Numbered from the stretch's first letter, positions 17,544 through 27,207 are shown. The stretch is DNA of 64,000 bases from Bacteroidales bacterium (GCA_017437125.1 JAFSBV010000021.1:1-64000), one strand, 5' to 3'. Notes: generated by a model not told the origin, from the sequence alone. Translations and numbers: made by a program.

Positions 17544-17773
17544 CACTTTTGTGGAAACTTGTACATGAAAACCTTCGTTTTTGTGGCTAATTCCAACAGC
17601 AATGTGCCAGGAGATCATTTCCGACGACCACCGAGCACGCCGATCCTGCTCTGACATGGCTGTGGGACATATAAGTGTGCTTGGTGGTCGATATTTTAGA
17701 CCTCTGGGCACATTTGAAAAGTACTTTTTTACGGACGGAGTTTTGTTTTGTATTGTATTTCACCGAAAATTGC

Positions 17774-17781
17774 TAAATTTG
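17774..17781 (+). promoter_or_regulatory. -7 box for pgk
   Basis: TAAATTTG, 39 bases before the pgk ATG; TTTTG repeats at 17741-17750 lie near the -33 position. Confidence 0.6.
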
Positions 17782-17820
17782 CTCGGATTTAGGAAATATT
17801 AACAAACATACTATACAATT

Positions 17821-19071
17821 ATGCAACAGTTTATCGACAACTACGATTTCACAGGCAAGAAGGCCATTGTCAGAGTTGACTTCAACGTTCCACTCAACGA
17901 GAAGATGGAGATCACTGACGACACACGTATCCGTGCAGCTATCCCTACACTCAAGAAGGTACTTGAGAAGGGCGGAGCTGTTATTGTTATGTCTCACCTC
18001 GGACGTCCTAAGGGAGTTACTGAGAAGTTCTCTCTCAAGCACATCCTCGGTCGCGTTGAGGAACTCCTCGGAGCTCCTGTAAAGTTCGCTGACGACTGTC
18101 AGGCTGCTGATGCTCAGGTAGCTGCCCTCAAGATGGGTGAGTGCCTCATACTCGAGAACCTCCGTTTCTATGCTGAAGAGGAAGGAAAGCCAAGAGGCGA
18201 GTTCGCTACTGACGAAGAGAAGAAGGCTGCAAAGGCTGTTGTAAAGGAGAATCAGAAGGAGTTCGTGAAGAAGCTTGCTTCTTATGCTGACTGCTACATC
18301 AACGATGCATTCGGTACAGCTCACCGTGCTCACGCTTCTACAGCCCTCATCGCTGACTACTTCCCTAACGACAAGATGTTCGGTTATGTGATGGAAGGTG
18401 AGATCAAGGCTATCGACCACGTTCTCAAGACTCCGGAGCACCCTGTGACTGCAATCGTGGGTGGTGCAAAGGTATCTTCAAAGATCACTATCATCGAGAA
18501 GCTCTTCGACGCAGTTGACAACATGATCATCGGCGGTGGAATGGTTTATACATTCAAGAAGGCTCAGGGCGGTCAGATCGGACGTTCGCTTTGCGAGGAC
18601 GATCAGATGCAGCTTGCTCTCGACACTCTCAAGAAGGCTGAGGAGAAGGGCGTGAAGATCTATCTCTCAAAGGAGGTTGTGATCGCAGACGATTTCTCTA
18701 ACGATGCTAATACAAAGATCTGCCTCAACTCAGAGATTCCTGACGGTTGGGAAGGTATGGATGCAGCTCCAAGCACTCTCGCTATGTGGGAGGAGGTTCT
18801 CATGAACTCAAAGACTATCCTTTGGAACGGTCCTGTAGGTGTATTCGAGATTCCTGCATTCGCAAAGGGTACAAACCGCATCGCCGAGATTCTTGCAAAG
18901 GCAACTGCTGAGAACGGAGCATTCACACTCGTAGGTGGTGGTGACTCTGTAGCAGCTGTAACTCAGATGGGTTATGCAAACAAGGTAAGCTACGTTTCAA
19001 CTGGTGGTGGTGCAATGCTCGAGTATCTCGAGGGCAAGGAGCTCCCAGGTATCGCAGCTATCCGCAAATAA
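17821..19071 (+). CDS. pgk: Phosphoglycerate kinase
   Basis: 416 residues. RVDFNVPL near the N-terminus, the substrate-binding SHLGRPKG, the hinge motif, and the nucleotide-binding GGGDSVAA near the C-terminus. Transfers phosphate from 1,3-bisphosphoglycerate to ADP in glycolysis, in the cytosol. Codon use is strongly biased (ctc, aag, gct), as for mdh, pointing to high expression. Stand-alone, with promoter and terminator. Confidence 0.98.
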   Translation: MQQFIDNYDFTGKKAIVRVDFNVPLNEKMEITDDTRIRAAIPTLKKVLEKGGAVIVMSHLGRPKGVTEKFSLKHILGRVEELLGAPVKFADDCQAADAQVAALKMGECLILENLRFYAEEEGKPRGEFATDEEKKAAKAVVKENQKEFVKKLASYADCYINDAFGTAHRAHASTALIADYFPNDKMFGYVMEGEIKAIDHVLKTPEHPVTAIVGGAKVSSKITIIEKLFDAVDNMIIGGGMVYTFKKAQGGQIGRSLCEDDQMQLALDTLKKAEEKGVKIYLSKEVVIADDFSNDANTKICLNSEIPDGWEGMDAAPSTLAMWEEVLMNSKTILWNGPVGVFEIPAFAKGTNRIAEILAKATAENGAFTLVGGGDSVAAVTQMGYANKVSYVSTGGGAMLEYLEGKELPGIAAIRK

Positions 19072-19104
19072 CATAACTGCACTTAGTGCATTTTCATGGT
19101 GAAA

Positions 19105-19148
19105 GTGCGCGCGGTACCCTGAAAAAGAGGGGACCGAGCGCACTTTTC
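19105..19148 (+). terminator. Terminator after pgk
   Basis: 15-base arms (19105-19119 and 19129-19143) with two mismatches, followed by TTTT. Its GTGCGCGCGGTACCC arm resembles the stem of the hairpin at 57099-57134. Confidence 0.75.
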
Positions 19149-19186
19149 CTATGTTTTTGCACTTGATACTCTCTGATAGATGTAGT

Positions 19187-19221
19187 TTTTTGCAGGAATC
19201 CGTGTCTAAATGTTATCTTTG
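19187..19221 (+). promoter_or_regulatory. Promoter for lgt
   Basis: -33-like TTTTTTG ending at 19192 and -7 box TATCTTTG at 19214-19221, 21 bases apart; ATG at 19243 is 21 bases downstream. Confidence 0.7.
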
Positions 19222-19242
19222 CAGGATTAAAGCAGAAATATT

Positions 19243-20124
19243 ATGTTGGAAACGTTGGTAGTCAATTGGCATATGAACCCGGAGCTGTTCAGCATCGGGC
19301 CTTTTTCGGTGAGGTGGTATTCATTGCTTTTCATTTCGGGATTCATCCTCGGATGGTTCATTTTCAAGTGGTTCTTCAAGAGGGAGGGTGTGCCTGTAAC
19401 GCTTCTTGATCCGCTTCTCTACACCCTTCTCATCGGTACGATTGTCGGTGCCCGTCTGGGTCACTGCCTCTTCTATCAGCCGGATTATTATCTCGGAAGC
19501 TGGCAGGGATTCACGGAAATATTCATGCCGTGGAAAGGAGGCCTCGCGAGTCATGGCGGTACTATCGCCCTCTTTATTGCAATGTGGTGGTTTGCAAGGC
19601 ATTACGGGAGGAAATATGATTTCGATTTCGTCTGGATCCTTGACCATCTGGCAATAGCGGTATGCTTTGCCGCCACATTCATCCGTCTCGGAAACCTCTG
19701 CAACTCCGAGATATATGGAGACGTGACAACCCTTCCATGGGGATTCGTTTTCGAACTCAGGGGAGAGACCGAACCTAAGCATCCTACCCAGCTCTATGAG
19801 GCTCTCAGCTACTTCCTGCTGGGAATTTTCCAGATCCTGATGTATAAATACAGGCTTGACAAGCTTCACAGAGGATTCTTCATCGGTACGTTCTTCATCG
19901 GATGCTTCGGCATGCGCTTCCTCATCGAGTTCATCAAGGAACCTCAGGTGGGATTCGAGCAGGATATGGTACTTAATATGGGTCAGTGGCTCAGCATTCC
20001 GTTCGTCCTTCTCGGCATAGGCTTCCTGGTTTACAGCTACGTCAAGAAACAGCCTGCAAGGATAGTGCATCCTGAAAAGAAGAAGGCTGCTCCGACCCAT
20101 TACGCAAAAAGCATAAGCAGATGA
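19243..20124 (+). CDS. lgt: Prolipoprotein diacylglyceryl transferase
   Basis: 293 residues with seven membrane segments. Signature residues: GTIVGARLGHCLFY, GGLASHGG (with the essential His), RLGNLCNSEIYG (Lgt signature), and HPTQLYE. Adds a diacylglyceryl group to the lipobox Cys of prolipoproteins, the first step of lipoprotein maturation; it serves the many lipoproteins encoded in this window. Followed by a 4-base overlap (ATGA) with the YbaK-like gene. Confidence 0.97.
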   Translation: MLETLVVNWHMNPELFSIGPFSVRWYSLLFISGFILGWFIFKWFFKREGVPVTLLDPLLYTLLIGTIVGARLGHCLFYQPDYYLGSWQGFTEIFMPWKGGLASHGGTIALFIAMWWFARHYGRKYDFDFVWILDHLAIAVCFAATFIRLGNLCNSEIYGDVTTLPWGFVFELRGETEPKHPTQLYEALSYFLLGIFQILMYKYRLDKLHRGFFIGTFFIGCFGMRFLIEFIKEPQVGFEQDMVLNMGQWLSIPFVLLGIGFLVYSYVKKQPARIVHPEKKKAAPTHYAKSISR

Positions 20125-20666
20125 CAGGAAACCCACGTATCGACGAGGTTCTGACCTTCCTTGAAGATCATGGCCTCGATTACAAGCTTCATACGCATCC
20201 GCCTCTACCTACCATCGAGCTTGCCCTTGAATATTGGAAGGAGATAGATTCCACCCATTGCAAGAACCTGTTTTTCCGCAATCACAAGGGAAACCGTCAT
20301 TATCTCGTGGTGTTCGAATGCCATAAGGAGATGCAGATCCATTCCCTTGAACATATGCTGAAGCAGGGTAAGCTTTCATTTGCATCGGCTGAGCGCATGG
20401 AGCGTTGCCTGGGCCTTCTTCCTGGCTCAGTGTCACCTCTCGGCCTGATTCATGATCCGGAGACGGATGTCCTTACCAAGGAGCATTTCCCGAACGGACA
20501 CAGGGTTAAGCTTTTCCTTGACCAGGATCTCAAGACGGCAGAAAGAGTCAGCTTCCATCCGTGTGACAATACAGGAAGCGTAGTGCTTTCCAATGCGGAT
20601 TTCATGAGATTTCTTGAAATCTGGGGAGGAGAATACGAATGGCTCGACGTGACTGTCGAGGTCTGA
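20121..20666 (+). CDS. YbaK/ProX-type aminoacyl-tRNA deacylase
   Basis: 181 residues of the prolyl-tRNA-editing fold: THPPLPTIELALEYW at the N-terminus, the catalytic-type lysine in CKNLFFRNHKG, VVFECHKEM, and SVSPLGLIHD. Such stand-alone proteins hydrolyse mischarged Ala- or Cys-tRNAPro; the ProX/PrdX subgroup is the closest match. Cytoplasmic. Translationally coupled to lgt by an ATGA overlap, which appears to be shared transcription rather than a functional link. Confidence 0.85.
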   Translation: MTGNPRIDEVLTFLEDHGLDYKLHTHPPLPTIELALEYWKEIDSTHCKNLFFRNHKGNRHYLVVFECHKEMQIHSLEHMLKQGKLSFASAERMERCLGLLPGSVSPLGLIHDPETDVLTKEHFPNGHRVKLFLDQDLKTAERVSFHPCDNTGSVVLSNADFMRFLEIWGGEYEWLDVTVEV

Positions 20667-20692
20667 AAACATCCGTTTTTGTCATAAGGGAA

Positions 20693-20721
20693 GTTGTTTT
20701 GGAATATATGGCCAAAACAAC
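20693..20721. terminator. Possible terminator hairpin after lgt operon
   Basis: Perfect 10-bp inverted repeat GTTGTTTTGG/CCAAAACAAC with a 9-base loop, 27 bases past the stop codon. No T run follows, so termination is uncertain. Confidence 0.45.
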
Positions 20722-20767
20722 ACCGGATAATCCCAAAATAAAGTTATGATTGGTGTGAAATTTGTAG

Positions 20768-20775
20768 TATTTTCG
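20768..20775 (+). promoter_or_regulatory. -7-like box for the efflux operon
   Basis: TATTTTCG followed by CGCC, a variant of TAnnTTTG that is also seen before the TonB receptor gene (38676-38683). Predicted RNA start near 20780 supports the ATG at 20804 over the TTG at 20780. Confidence 0.5.
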
Positions 20776-20803
20776 CGCCTTGAAAATCAGTGTATTTAAA
20801 AAG

Positions 20804-22315
20804 ATGAAAAAAACAGTGGTAACTACAGTGATTGTTGCAGGAGCCTTCCTGTCGTCATTCTCCGCTTCAGCTCAGTATAAGACTGACAATATGCCGGAGG
20901 ATGCGCCTAAGGCTGAAGTCCAGGCAATTCTGGATGAGGCTGCGGATGCTGAGACTCCCGTCATAATCACTTTGGAACAGGCGCTCGAGATTGCCTTGAG
21001 CGAAAATGTGTCGGTAAAGGTTGCCGACATGGAGATTGAAAGGACAGGATTTGCTAAGAAAGGAACGTATGCTGCCCTTTTCCCTCAGATTGACGCTTCC
21101 GGTGCATACCAGAGAACGATCAAGAAGCAGGTGATGTATATGGACTTCGACATGAGTTCGCTTGGCGGAGCCATGGGCGGCGGAGCTGGAGAAGGCGGTG
21201 AGACCGAACTTCCTGACGGTGTCGAGATTCCTGAAACAGACAAGGATTCGTCAAATAACGGCGGCGGTCTTGAAGTGGGACGTTGGAACACATGGAGTGC
21301 AGGTGTAACGGCTGCGATGCCTCTTGTGAATGCACAGCTCTGGAAGAGCATCACCCTTTCCGGTCTTGATGTGGAGCTGGCTGTCGAAAAGGCCCGTTCA
21401 TCACGTCTTGAAACAGTCACTCAGGTCAAGAACGCATATTTTGCGACACTTCTTGCAAAGGAAGCATTCAATGTCTATAAGGAAGTGTATGAGAATGCCG
21501 TAAGCAACTATGACGAGGCTAAGAAGAAGTTCGATGCAGAGAAGGTTTCCGAAATGGAGCTTCTCAGAGCAAAGACTACTGTAGCTAATGCTATTCCGAA
21601 TGTATATAATGCGGAAAGTTCGGTGATTCTGTCATTGTGGCAGCTCAAGGCCGTGCTTGGTGTCGATCTTGACATGAACCTCGATATTGCAGGACAACTC
21701 TCTGACTTTGCAGAGCATATGCTGTATGATATCAATCAGAATGACAGCGTGAGCCTCGACCGTAATACTACCATGAAGCAGCTCGCCATCCAGTCGGAAA
21801 TGCTTGCCGAGACAATCAAGCTTCAGAAGTATGCGAATATTCCGTCGCTCGCCCTTGCATTCAATTTCAGCATGAATGCGATGACCAACGACTTCAATTT
21901 CAGCGAATACCGCTGGACTCCATATTCATATGTAGGTCTCAGCCTCAATATTCCGATTTTTGCCGGTGGAAAGCGCTACCAGCAGATACGTCAGGCAAAG
22001 AACCAGTATCAGCAGGTACAGCTTCAGACAGAGAACACAGAGCGTCAGCTCAAGATCGCGATCCGTCAGAGCCTTACAACGATGGAGACGAACATGAAGA
22101 GCTATTATGCCGCTCAGGATGCAGTGGCTTCAGCAGCAAAGGGTTACAGCATTGCGGAAAAGGCATATCAGGTAGGCCGCAGTACTCTCATCGAGCTTAA
22201 CGATGCTCAGCTTGCACTTACTCAGGCTCAGCTCGCAGAGTCACAGGCGATCTATAATTTCGTTGTGGCCAAGGCTCAGCTCGAGCAGACCCTCGGTCAG
22301 GATTTCATTGAATAA
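20804..22315 (+). CDS. TolC-family outer-membrane efflux channel
   Basis: 503 residues from ATG 20804. Signal peptide MKKTVVTTVIVAGAFLSSFSASA. Two outer-membrane-efflux repeats with long periplasmic helices: first around LEQALEIALSENVSVKVAD, second around VGLSLNIPIFAGGKRYQQIRQAKNQ, then VGRSTLIELNDAQLALTQAQ. A Gly-rich acidic insert (GGAMGGGAGEGGE, about residue 125) is unusual and may be surface exposed. Forms the outer-membrane duct for the RND pump encoded by the next two genes. Confidence 0.93.
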   Translation: MKKTVVTTVIVAGAFLSSFSASAQYKTDNMPEDAPKAEVQAILDEAADAETPVIITLEQALEIALSENVSVKVADMEIERTGFAKKGTYAALFPQIDASGAYQRTIKKQVMYMDFDMSSLGGAMGGGAGEGGETELPDGVEIPETDKDSSNNGGGLEVGRWNTWSAGVTAAMPLVNAQLWKSITLSGLDVELAVEKARSSRLETVTQVKNAYFATLLAKEAFNVYKEVYENAVSNYDEAKKKFDAEKVSEMELLRAKTTVANAIPNVYNAESSVILSLWQLKAVLGVDLDMNLDIAGQLSDFAEHMLYDINQNDSVSLDRNTTMKQLAIQSEMLAETIKLQKYANIPSLALAFNFSMNAMTNDFNFSEYRWTPYSYVGLSLNIPIFAGGKRYQQIRQAKNQYQQVQLQTENTERQLKIAIRQSLTTMETNMKSYYAAQDAVASAAKGYSIAEKAYQVGRSTLIELNDAQLALTQAQLAESQAIYNFVVAKAQLEQTLGQDFIE

Positions 22316-22330
22316 TAAACGTTAAAAAAT

Positions 22331-23362
22331 ATGAAGACTATTTTCAGAATTATGCCGTTGGCGGTAGCTGCAATCATAGCTGCCGGATGCGGTAACACTG
22401 GCAGCAAGACCGCAGAACAGGCAACTGTTGTTGAAGATATCACCCCAACCGTGGCTGTTGAAAAGGTGTCTGTACGCGAAGTGCCTCAGGAAGAGACATA
22501 TACATCGACTGTCCAGGCTTATGTAAAGAATAATATCGCACCTCAGACAGCCGGCCGAATCAGCAGGATTCTCGTTGATGTAGGTGACTTCGTGAAGAAG
22601 GGACAGGTGGTGGCCGAGATGGATCAGACCCAGCTTGCCCAGGCAGAGCTTCAGATGAAGAACAATGAAGTTGAGTACAACCGTCTCAAGGAACTTTATG
22701 AAGTAGGCGGTCTCTCGAAGTCCGATCTGGATGCTATTGAAATGGCATATAACGTAAGCAAGACACAGTTTAACAATCTCAAGGAGAATGCGACCCTCGT
22801 ATCTCCTATCAACGGTGTGATCACAGCCCGCAACTATGATGCAGGCGACATGTACGCCATGAGCGCACCTATCTATACTGTCGAGCAGATCGTGCCAGTA
22901 AAGCTTCTCGTAGGCATTTCGGAGACTGATTATTCGAAGGTAAAGAAGGGTGACTCGGTGACAATCACTGCGGACGCTCTTCCTGGAAAGACATTCTACG
23001 GAAAGATAAACAAGGTATATCCTACAGTAGATCCTGCAACCCGTACATTCACTGTCGAGGTCGTCGTTGACAACAACTACAGCACTCTCCGTCCGGGAAT
23101 GTTCGTAAGAGCTACCGTGAAGTTCGGTGTGAACAACAGTGTCGTGATTCCTGACGTAGCAGTGGTAAAACAGCAGGGCTCGGGTGAAAGATTTGTATAT
23201 ATCCTCAATGAGGACGGTACCGTTACATATCAGAAGGTGCTTCTCGGCCGTCGCATGGGTACGGAATACGAAGTGCTTGAGGGTATCGCAGATGGTGCCA
23301 AGGTCGTGACAGGTGGTCAGATCCGCCTCAAGGACGGCATTAAGGTTACAGTTAACGAATAA
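22331..23362 (+). CDS. RND efflux periplasmic adaptor (membrane fusion protein), lipoprotein
   Basis: 343 residues. Lipobox IAAGC (Cys20), so anchored by lipid to the inner membrane. Adaptor order is intact: barrel-sandwich hybrid half (TAGRISRILVDVGDFVKKGQ), helical hairpin (LAQAELQMKNNEVEYNRLKELYE), second lipoyl half (LVSPINGVITARNYDAGD), beta-barrel, and membrane-proximal domain ending GGQIRLKDGIKV. Links the RND pump to the TolC channel. 15 bases after tolC, 8 before the pump gene. Confidence 0.94.
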   Translation: MKTIFRIMPLAVAAIIAAGCGNTGSKTAEQATVVEDITPTVAVEKVSVREVPQEETYTSTVQAYVKNNIAPQTAGRISRILVDVGDFVKKGQVVAEMDQTQLAQAELQMKNNEVEYNRLKELYEVGGLSKSDLDAIEMAYNVSKTQFNNLKENATLVSPINGVITARNYDAGDMYAMSAPIYTVEQIVPVKLLVGISETDYSKVKKGDSVTITADALPGKTFYGKINKVYPTVDPATRTFTVEVVVDNNYSTLRPGMFVRATVKFGVNNSVVIPDVAVVKQQGSGERFVYILNEDGTVTYQKVLLGRRMGTEYEVLEGIADGAKVVTGGQIRLKDGIKVTVNE

Positions 23363-23370
23363 GTCAGAAT

Positions 23371-26300
23371 ATGAGCATTTACAGAAAAGCGGTAAATAAT
23401 CCGGTCACCACTTCGCTTGTCTTCATAGCGTTGGCGATCTTCGGTATATTTTCGCTGATTAACATATCATTGGACAGGTTCCCTAAGTTCGATGCGAACG
23501 TGGTCATGGTCATGTCGTCGTATCCGGGAGCCAGTGCGGAGGATATCGAGACCAACCTTACGAAGGTGCTCGAGAACTCCCTGAACGGTGTGAGCGACCT
23601 CAAGAACCTCAGCTCGACTTCAAAGGAGAACATTTCGCTCATCACTCTTGAATTTGTCGAGGGCGTGGATATCGATGTCGCTACAAACGATGTCCGAGAC
23701 AAGCTCGACATGGTGAATTCGGTGCTTCCTGACGGAGCATCACTTCCGGTCATCTTCAAGTTCAGCGCCGACGACATGCCTATCATGATCATGGCCGCAA
23801 CTGCAGACGAGAGCCTCCAGGCCCTCGAGAAGATACTGGATGACAAGGTCGCAACTCCTCTTGCACGTGTGTCAGGTGTGGGTACAGTGTCTATTTCCGG
23901 TGCCCCTCAGCGCGAGATCCAGGTATATTGCGACCCGAACAAACTTGAAGCATATGGACTTACCATTGCAGGTATATCAAGCCTCATAGCTCAGGAGAAC
24001 AGAAACGTGCCTTCCGGTTCCATCGACATCGGATCCAATTCATATTCGCTCCGCGTGGAGAAGGAATTCAATGCTGCGGACGAGATGCTGGACATCGTTG
24101 TAGGACATTCCAACGGAAAGACCATATATCTCCGCGATGTCGCAAGAGTGGTCGATGGAGTAGAGGAAAGGTATCAGGAAGCATATGTGAACGGAACCCA
24201 GGGAGCCCAGATCATCATTCAGAAGCAGGCTGACGCCAATCCTGTCAATGTGATCAAGGGTATCAAGAAAGAGATGAAGAAGATCGAGAAGAATCTTCCT
24301 TCCGATATCGAGATCAGGACGGTCGTTGACAGCTCGGACAATATCATCAACACTCTCAACTCATTGAAGGAGACCATCATAGTGACCTTCCTCATCGTGA
24401 TGCTCGTCGTATATCTCTTCCTCGGAAGATGGCGTGCGACATTCATCATCGTACTTGCGATTCCTATTTCCCTCCTTGCATCCCTGATGTACCTCTGGGC
24501 AACCGGAAACACATTGAACATCGTCTCGATGTCAGCCCTTTCGATCGCCATCGGTATGGTCGTCGATGATGCCATCGTGGTTCTCGAGAACATCTCGACA
24601 CATCTCGAAAGAGGAGCCAAACCTAAGGAAGCCGCAGTACATGCGACACAGGAAGTAGGTATTTCCGTAATCGCTTCGACATTGACCATGCTTGCCGTGT
24701 TCCTCCCTCTTACAATGATCAAGGGTATGGCCGGCCTCATGTTCAAGCAGCTCGGATGGATCACCAGCATCATCATGATCGTATCGACCATCGGTGCGCT
24801 CACGCTCATCCCGATGCTTTGTGCCAATTTCCTCCGCTTCAAGCCTAAGACAGGAAAGATTCATGATCTGATATTCGGTAACTTCAACAGGTTCCTGAAT
24901 TGGATATCAAAAGGTTATGCCCGTCTCATCAACTGGTGCATCGGCCACAGGACAATCGTCGTCATAGCTTCATTTGCTGTATTTATCGCAACTGTAGGAA
25001 TCCTCGGCCCTTCTATCAAGACCGAGTTCATGCCTAAGGCTGACGAGGGACGTATAACCATCCAGCTTGAGCTTCCTGCAGGAACAGGACAGAACATTAC
25101 CCGTTCGCTTGCACACGAGATTTACGGCAAGTTCGCTGATGCGATTCCGGAAATCGTGAACTGCTCGTATTCGCTCGGTCAGGCTGATACCGACAACTCT
25201 TTCGCTTCCATGCAGACTAACGGAACGCATGTCGTTTCATACAACATCAATGTCGGAAGTATGGAAGAACGAGAGCGCTCTTCAGCTCAGATCGCTGATG
25301 TCATCCGTGGCATCCTTGCAGATTACCCTGAGTTCAAGAAGATCCGCGTTACCGAAGGTGGCGGCGGAATGGGTGGAGCCTCAACAGTCGATGTAGAGAT
25401 CTACGGATATGATTTCGAGACCACAGACATGGTTGCCAAGGAGATCCAGGCTCAGATGCTCACTACGGGAGAATACTCTCAGGTACTTCTCAGCCGCGAT
25501 GAATATACTCCTGAATATCAGGTGGATTTCGACCGTGAAAAGCTTGCTGTGAACGGTCTGAACAGTACTACTGCCGCTTCATACCTCAGTGCCGCGATGA
25601 ACGGTTCGACACAGTCTTTCTATCGTGAGGACGGTGATGAGTACGACATCCGTGTCCGTTATGCTCCGGAGTTCCGTACAAGCATCGAGGATATCGAAAA
25701 CATCATCATCTATAACAACATGGGCAAGGGAGTAAGAATCAAGGACCTCGGTACAGTCGAGGAGTCACTTACACCTCCTTCGATCCAGAGAAAGAACCGT
25801 GAGCGTCTCATCACCGTATCGGGTATCGTGGCTGACGGTGTGGCTCTTTCAGATGCAGTTGCATCGACTGACAGGATCATCGCCGATACCGAAATCCCTT
25901 CGGAACTTGCTATCGAGATAGGCGGTTCATATGAGGACCAGCAGGAAATGTTCGGAGACCTCATCATGCTTCTCGTGATGATCATCATCCTCGTGTATAT
26001 CGTGATGGCTTCTCAGTTCGAATCCTTCATGAGTCCGTTCGTGATCATGTTCTCCATTCCTTTCGCTTTCGTAGGAGTGCTTCTCGGTCTGTGGGTTACA
26101 GGTACGCCTCTTGGCGCGATGGGTCTGGTAGGTATCCTGATCCTCATGGGTATCGTGGTGAAGAACGGTATCGTGCTCATCGACTATACGATTCTCATGC
26201 GCGAGAGGGGATACAGCATTGCGGAGTCTTCTGTGATTGCGGCGAAATCCCGTCTCCGTCCTATCCTCATGACCACTCTCACCACTGTCCTCGGTATGAT

Positions 26301-26487
26301 TCCTATGGCTGTGGGACAGGGAGAAGGTTCAGAGATGTGGCGCTCGCTCGGTATGGTAGTGGCATGGGGTCTTTCTATATCGACTCTCGTGACCCTCGTG
26401 ATCATCCCTACCGTATATGCCTCAATGGCATCATGGCAGGACCGTCGCGCTTCTAAGAAACTGGCAAAGAAACTCGCAAAAGCTTAG
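23371..26487 (+). CDS. RND-family efflux transporter permease (AcrB type)
   Basis: 1038 residues, full length. Twelve membrane helices in the usual 1+5 pattern, twice. NPVTTSLVFIALAIFGIFSL at the start; YPGASAEDIETNLT and LVYIVMASQFESFMSPFVIMFSIP are family motifs, and the proton-relay segment AIGMVVDDAIVVLENI carries the paired Asp. Sequence resembles the HAE (hydrophobe/amphiphile) branch more than the metal CzcA branch. Exports drugs, bile salts or similar compounds in exchange for protons. Substrate unknown. Confidence 0.95.
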   Translation: MSIYRKAVNNPVTTSLVFIALAIFGIFSLINISLDRFPKFDANVVMVMSSYPGASAEDIETNLTKVLENSLNGVSDLKNLSSTSKENISLITLEFVEGVDIDVATNDVRDKLDMVNSVLPDGASLPVIFKFSADDMPIMIMAATADESLQALEKILDDKVATPLARVSGVGTVSISGAPQREIQVYCDPNKLEAYGLTIAGISSLIAQENRNVPSGSIDIGSNSYSLRVEKEFNAADEMLDIVVGHSNGKTIYLRDVARVVDGVEERYQEAYVNGTQGAQIIIQKQADANPVNVIKGIKKEMKKIEKNLPSDIEIRTVVDSSDNIINTLNSLKETIIVTFLIVMLVVYLFLGRWRATFIIVLAIPISLLASLMYLWATGNTLNIVSMSALSIAIGMVVDDAIVVLENISTHLERGAKPKEAAVHATQEVGISVIASTLTMLAVFLPLTMIKGMAGLMFKQLGWITSIIMIVSTIGALTLIPMLCANFLRFKPKTGKIHDLIFGNFNRFLNWISKGYARLINWCIGHRTIVVIASFAVFIATVGILGPSIKTEFMPKADEGRITIQLELPAGTGQNITRSLAHEIYGKFADAIPEIVNCSYSLGQADTDNSFASMQTNGTHVVSYNINVGSMEERERSSAQIADVIRGILADYPEFKKIRVTEGGGGMGGASTVDVEIYGYDFETTDMVAKEIQAQMLTTGEYSQVLLSRDEYTPEYQVDFDREKLAVNGLNSTTAASYLSAAMNGSTQSFYREDGDEYDIRVRYAPEFRTSIEDIENIIIYNNMGKGVRIKDLGTVEESLTPPSIQRKNRERLITVSGIVADGVALSDAVASTDRIIADTEIPSELAIEIGGSYEDQQEMFGDLIMLLVMIIILVYIVMASQFESFMSPFVIMFSIPFAFVGVLLGLWVTGTPLGAMGLVGILILMGIVVKNGIVLIDYTILMRERGYSIAESSVIAAKSRLRPILMTTLTTVLGMIPMAVGQGEGSEMWRSLGMVVAWGLSISTLVTLVIIPTVYASMASWQDRRASKKLAKKLAKA

Positions 26488-26491
26488 AATT

Positions 26492-26785
26492 ATGAAAGGA
26501 ATTTTTATAGCATATGACCAGGCTTACAACATGGAAATTGTTGAAGCTCTTGAAGAAATCGGCTGCAGGGGATTCACAATGTGGCAGGATATAGCAGGTC
26601 GCGGAGGCATTGACGGAGAGCCGCATCTCGGAAACCATGCATGGCCAACCATGAACAATGCGATCCTGACATTTGTTCCGGATGAAAAGGTCGATGACAT
26701 TCTCGCAATGGTGCGCGCAAAGGATGAGGAAACCCCTGATCTCGGACTCCGTGCATTTGTGTGGAATATTGAGAAATACTATTAA
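26492..26785 (+). CDS. Small PII-like signalling protein linked to RND pump
   Basis: 97 residues, 4 bases after the pump gene. Predicted alternation beta-alpha-beta-beta-alpha-beta (KGIFIAYDQAYNMEIVEALEEIG, GFTMWQDIAGRGG, NAILTFVPDEKVDDILAMVRAKD) fits the ferredoxin-like PII/CutA trimer fold. A T-loop-like segment with GRGGIDGEPHLGNHAWP lies between strands 2 and 3, different from nitrogen-sensing GlnB. PII-like proteins encoded with RND pumps have been described in other bacteria (sometimes called PII-NG). Inferred role: sensing a small ligand or nucleotide and tuning the pump. Fold call is by pattern; no ligand site is certain. Confidence 0.6.
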   Translation: MKGIFIAYDQAYNMEIVEALEEIGCRGFTMWQDIAGRGGIDGEPHLGNHAWPTMNNAILTFVPDEKVDDILAMVRAKDEETPDLGLRAFVWNIEKYY

Positions 26786-26808
26786 ACCTTTAAGGTATCA
26801 TTATTGTA

Positions 26809-26844
26809 ATTCCAGTCGCAATTCTTTATATTTGCGACTGGAAT
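26809..26844. promoter_or_regulatory. Inverted repeat overlapping the thioredoxin promoter
   Basis: Perfect 13-bp arms ATTCCAGTCGCAA (26809-26821) and TTGCGACTGGAAT (26832-26844). The -7 box TATATTTG (26827-26834) of the trx gene runs into the right arm. It may be the efflux-operon terminator, an operator, or both. Confidence 0.65.
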
Positions 26845-26877
26845 TATTATTATACAAACCATTTAAAGCATAAAGTT

Positions 26878-27192
26878 ATGGCACATGTTGTTACTGACGC
26901 GAATTTCGCTGAAACATTGAATACAGATAAGCCTGTATTGGTAGATTTCTGGGCTACATGGTGCGGTCCATGCAAGGCTATCGCTCCTGTAATCGATGAG
27001 ATTGCAGCAGAGTATGAGGGCAAGGCTGTTGTAGGCAAATGCAACGTCGATGAGTGTGACGATGCTCCTATGACATACGGCATCAGAAGCATCCCTACTC
27101 TTCTTTTCTTCAAGAACGGTGAGCTTGTTGACAGACATGTAGGTGTCATCACAAAGGCCGACCTCGCAGCAAAGCTTGATTCACTTATCTAA
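26878..27192 (+). CDS. trxA: Thioredoxin
   Basis: 104 residues with active site WCGPC (Cys29, Cys32), the cis-Pro in SIPTLLFF, and no signal peptide. Cytoplasmic disulfide reductase. 43 bases after its -7 box. The next gene starts 16 bases on, so it may head a longer transcript through to trmB. Confidence 0.96.
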   Translation: MAHVVTDANFAETLNTDKPVLVDFWATWCGPCKAIAPVIDEIAAEYEGKAVVGKCNVDECDDAPMTYGIRSIPTLLFFKNGELVDRHVGVITKADLAAKLDSLI

Positions 27193-27207
27193 TCCCCTTA
27201 CGCACAT

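Larger units (their letters stand above)
17517..17820. other. Intergenic region between divergent genes with nested hairpin
   Basis: Besides two promoters it contains a 14-bp stem (17625-17638 CGACCACCGAGCAC with 17677-17690, one G-T pair), enclosed by an outer 8-bp pair AATGTGCC/GGCACATT (17601-17608 with 17707-17714). The nested pairing over 114 bases could be an RNA structure or a bidirectional barrier. No coding potential seen. Confidence 0.5.

Noticed and set aside
17517-17711. Upstream extension of the RlmI/K-like methyltransferase to 17711
   Set aside because: A good -7 box at 17536-17543 lies inside it and the extension has no family similarity.
17773-18441. 222-codon minus-strand frame over the start of pgk
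   Set aside because: Ser/Leu-rich shadow caused by pgk codon bias.
19321-20136. 271-codon minus-strand frame inside lgt
   Set aside because: Shadow of lgt; no motif.
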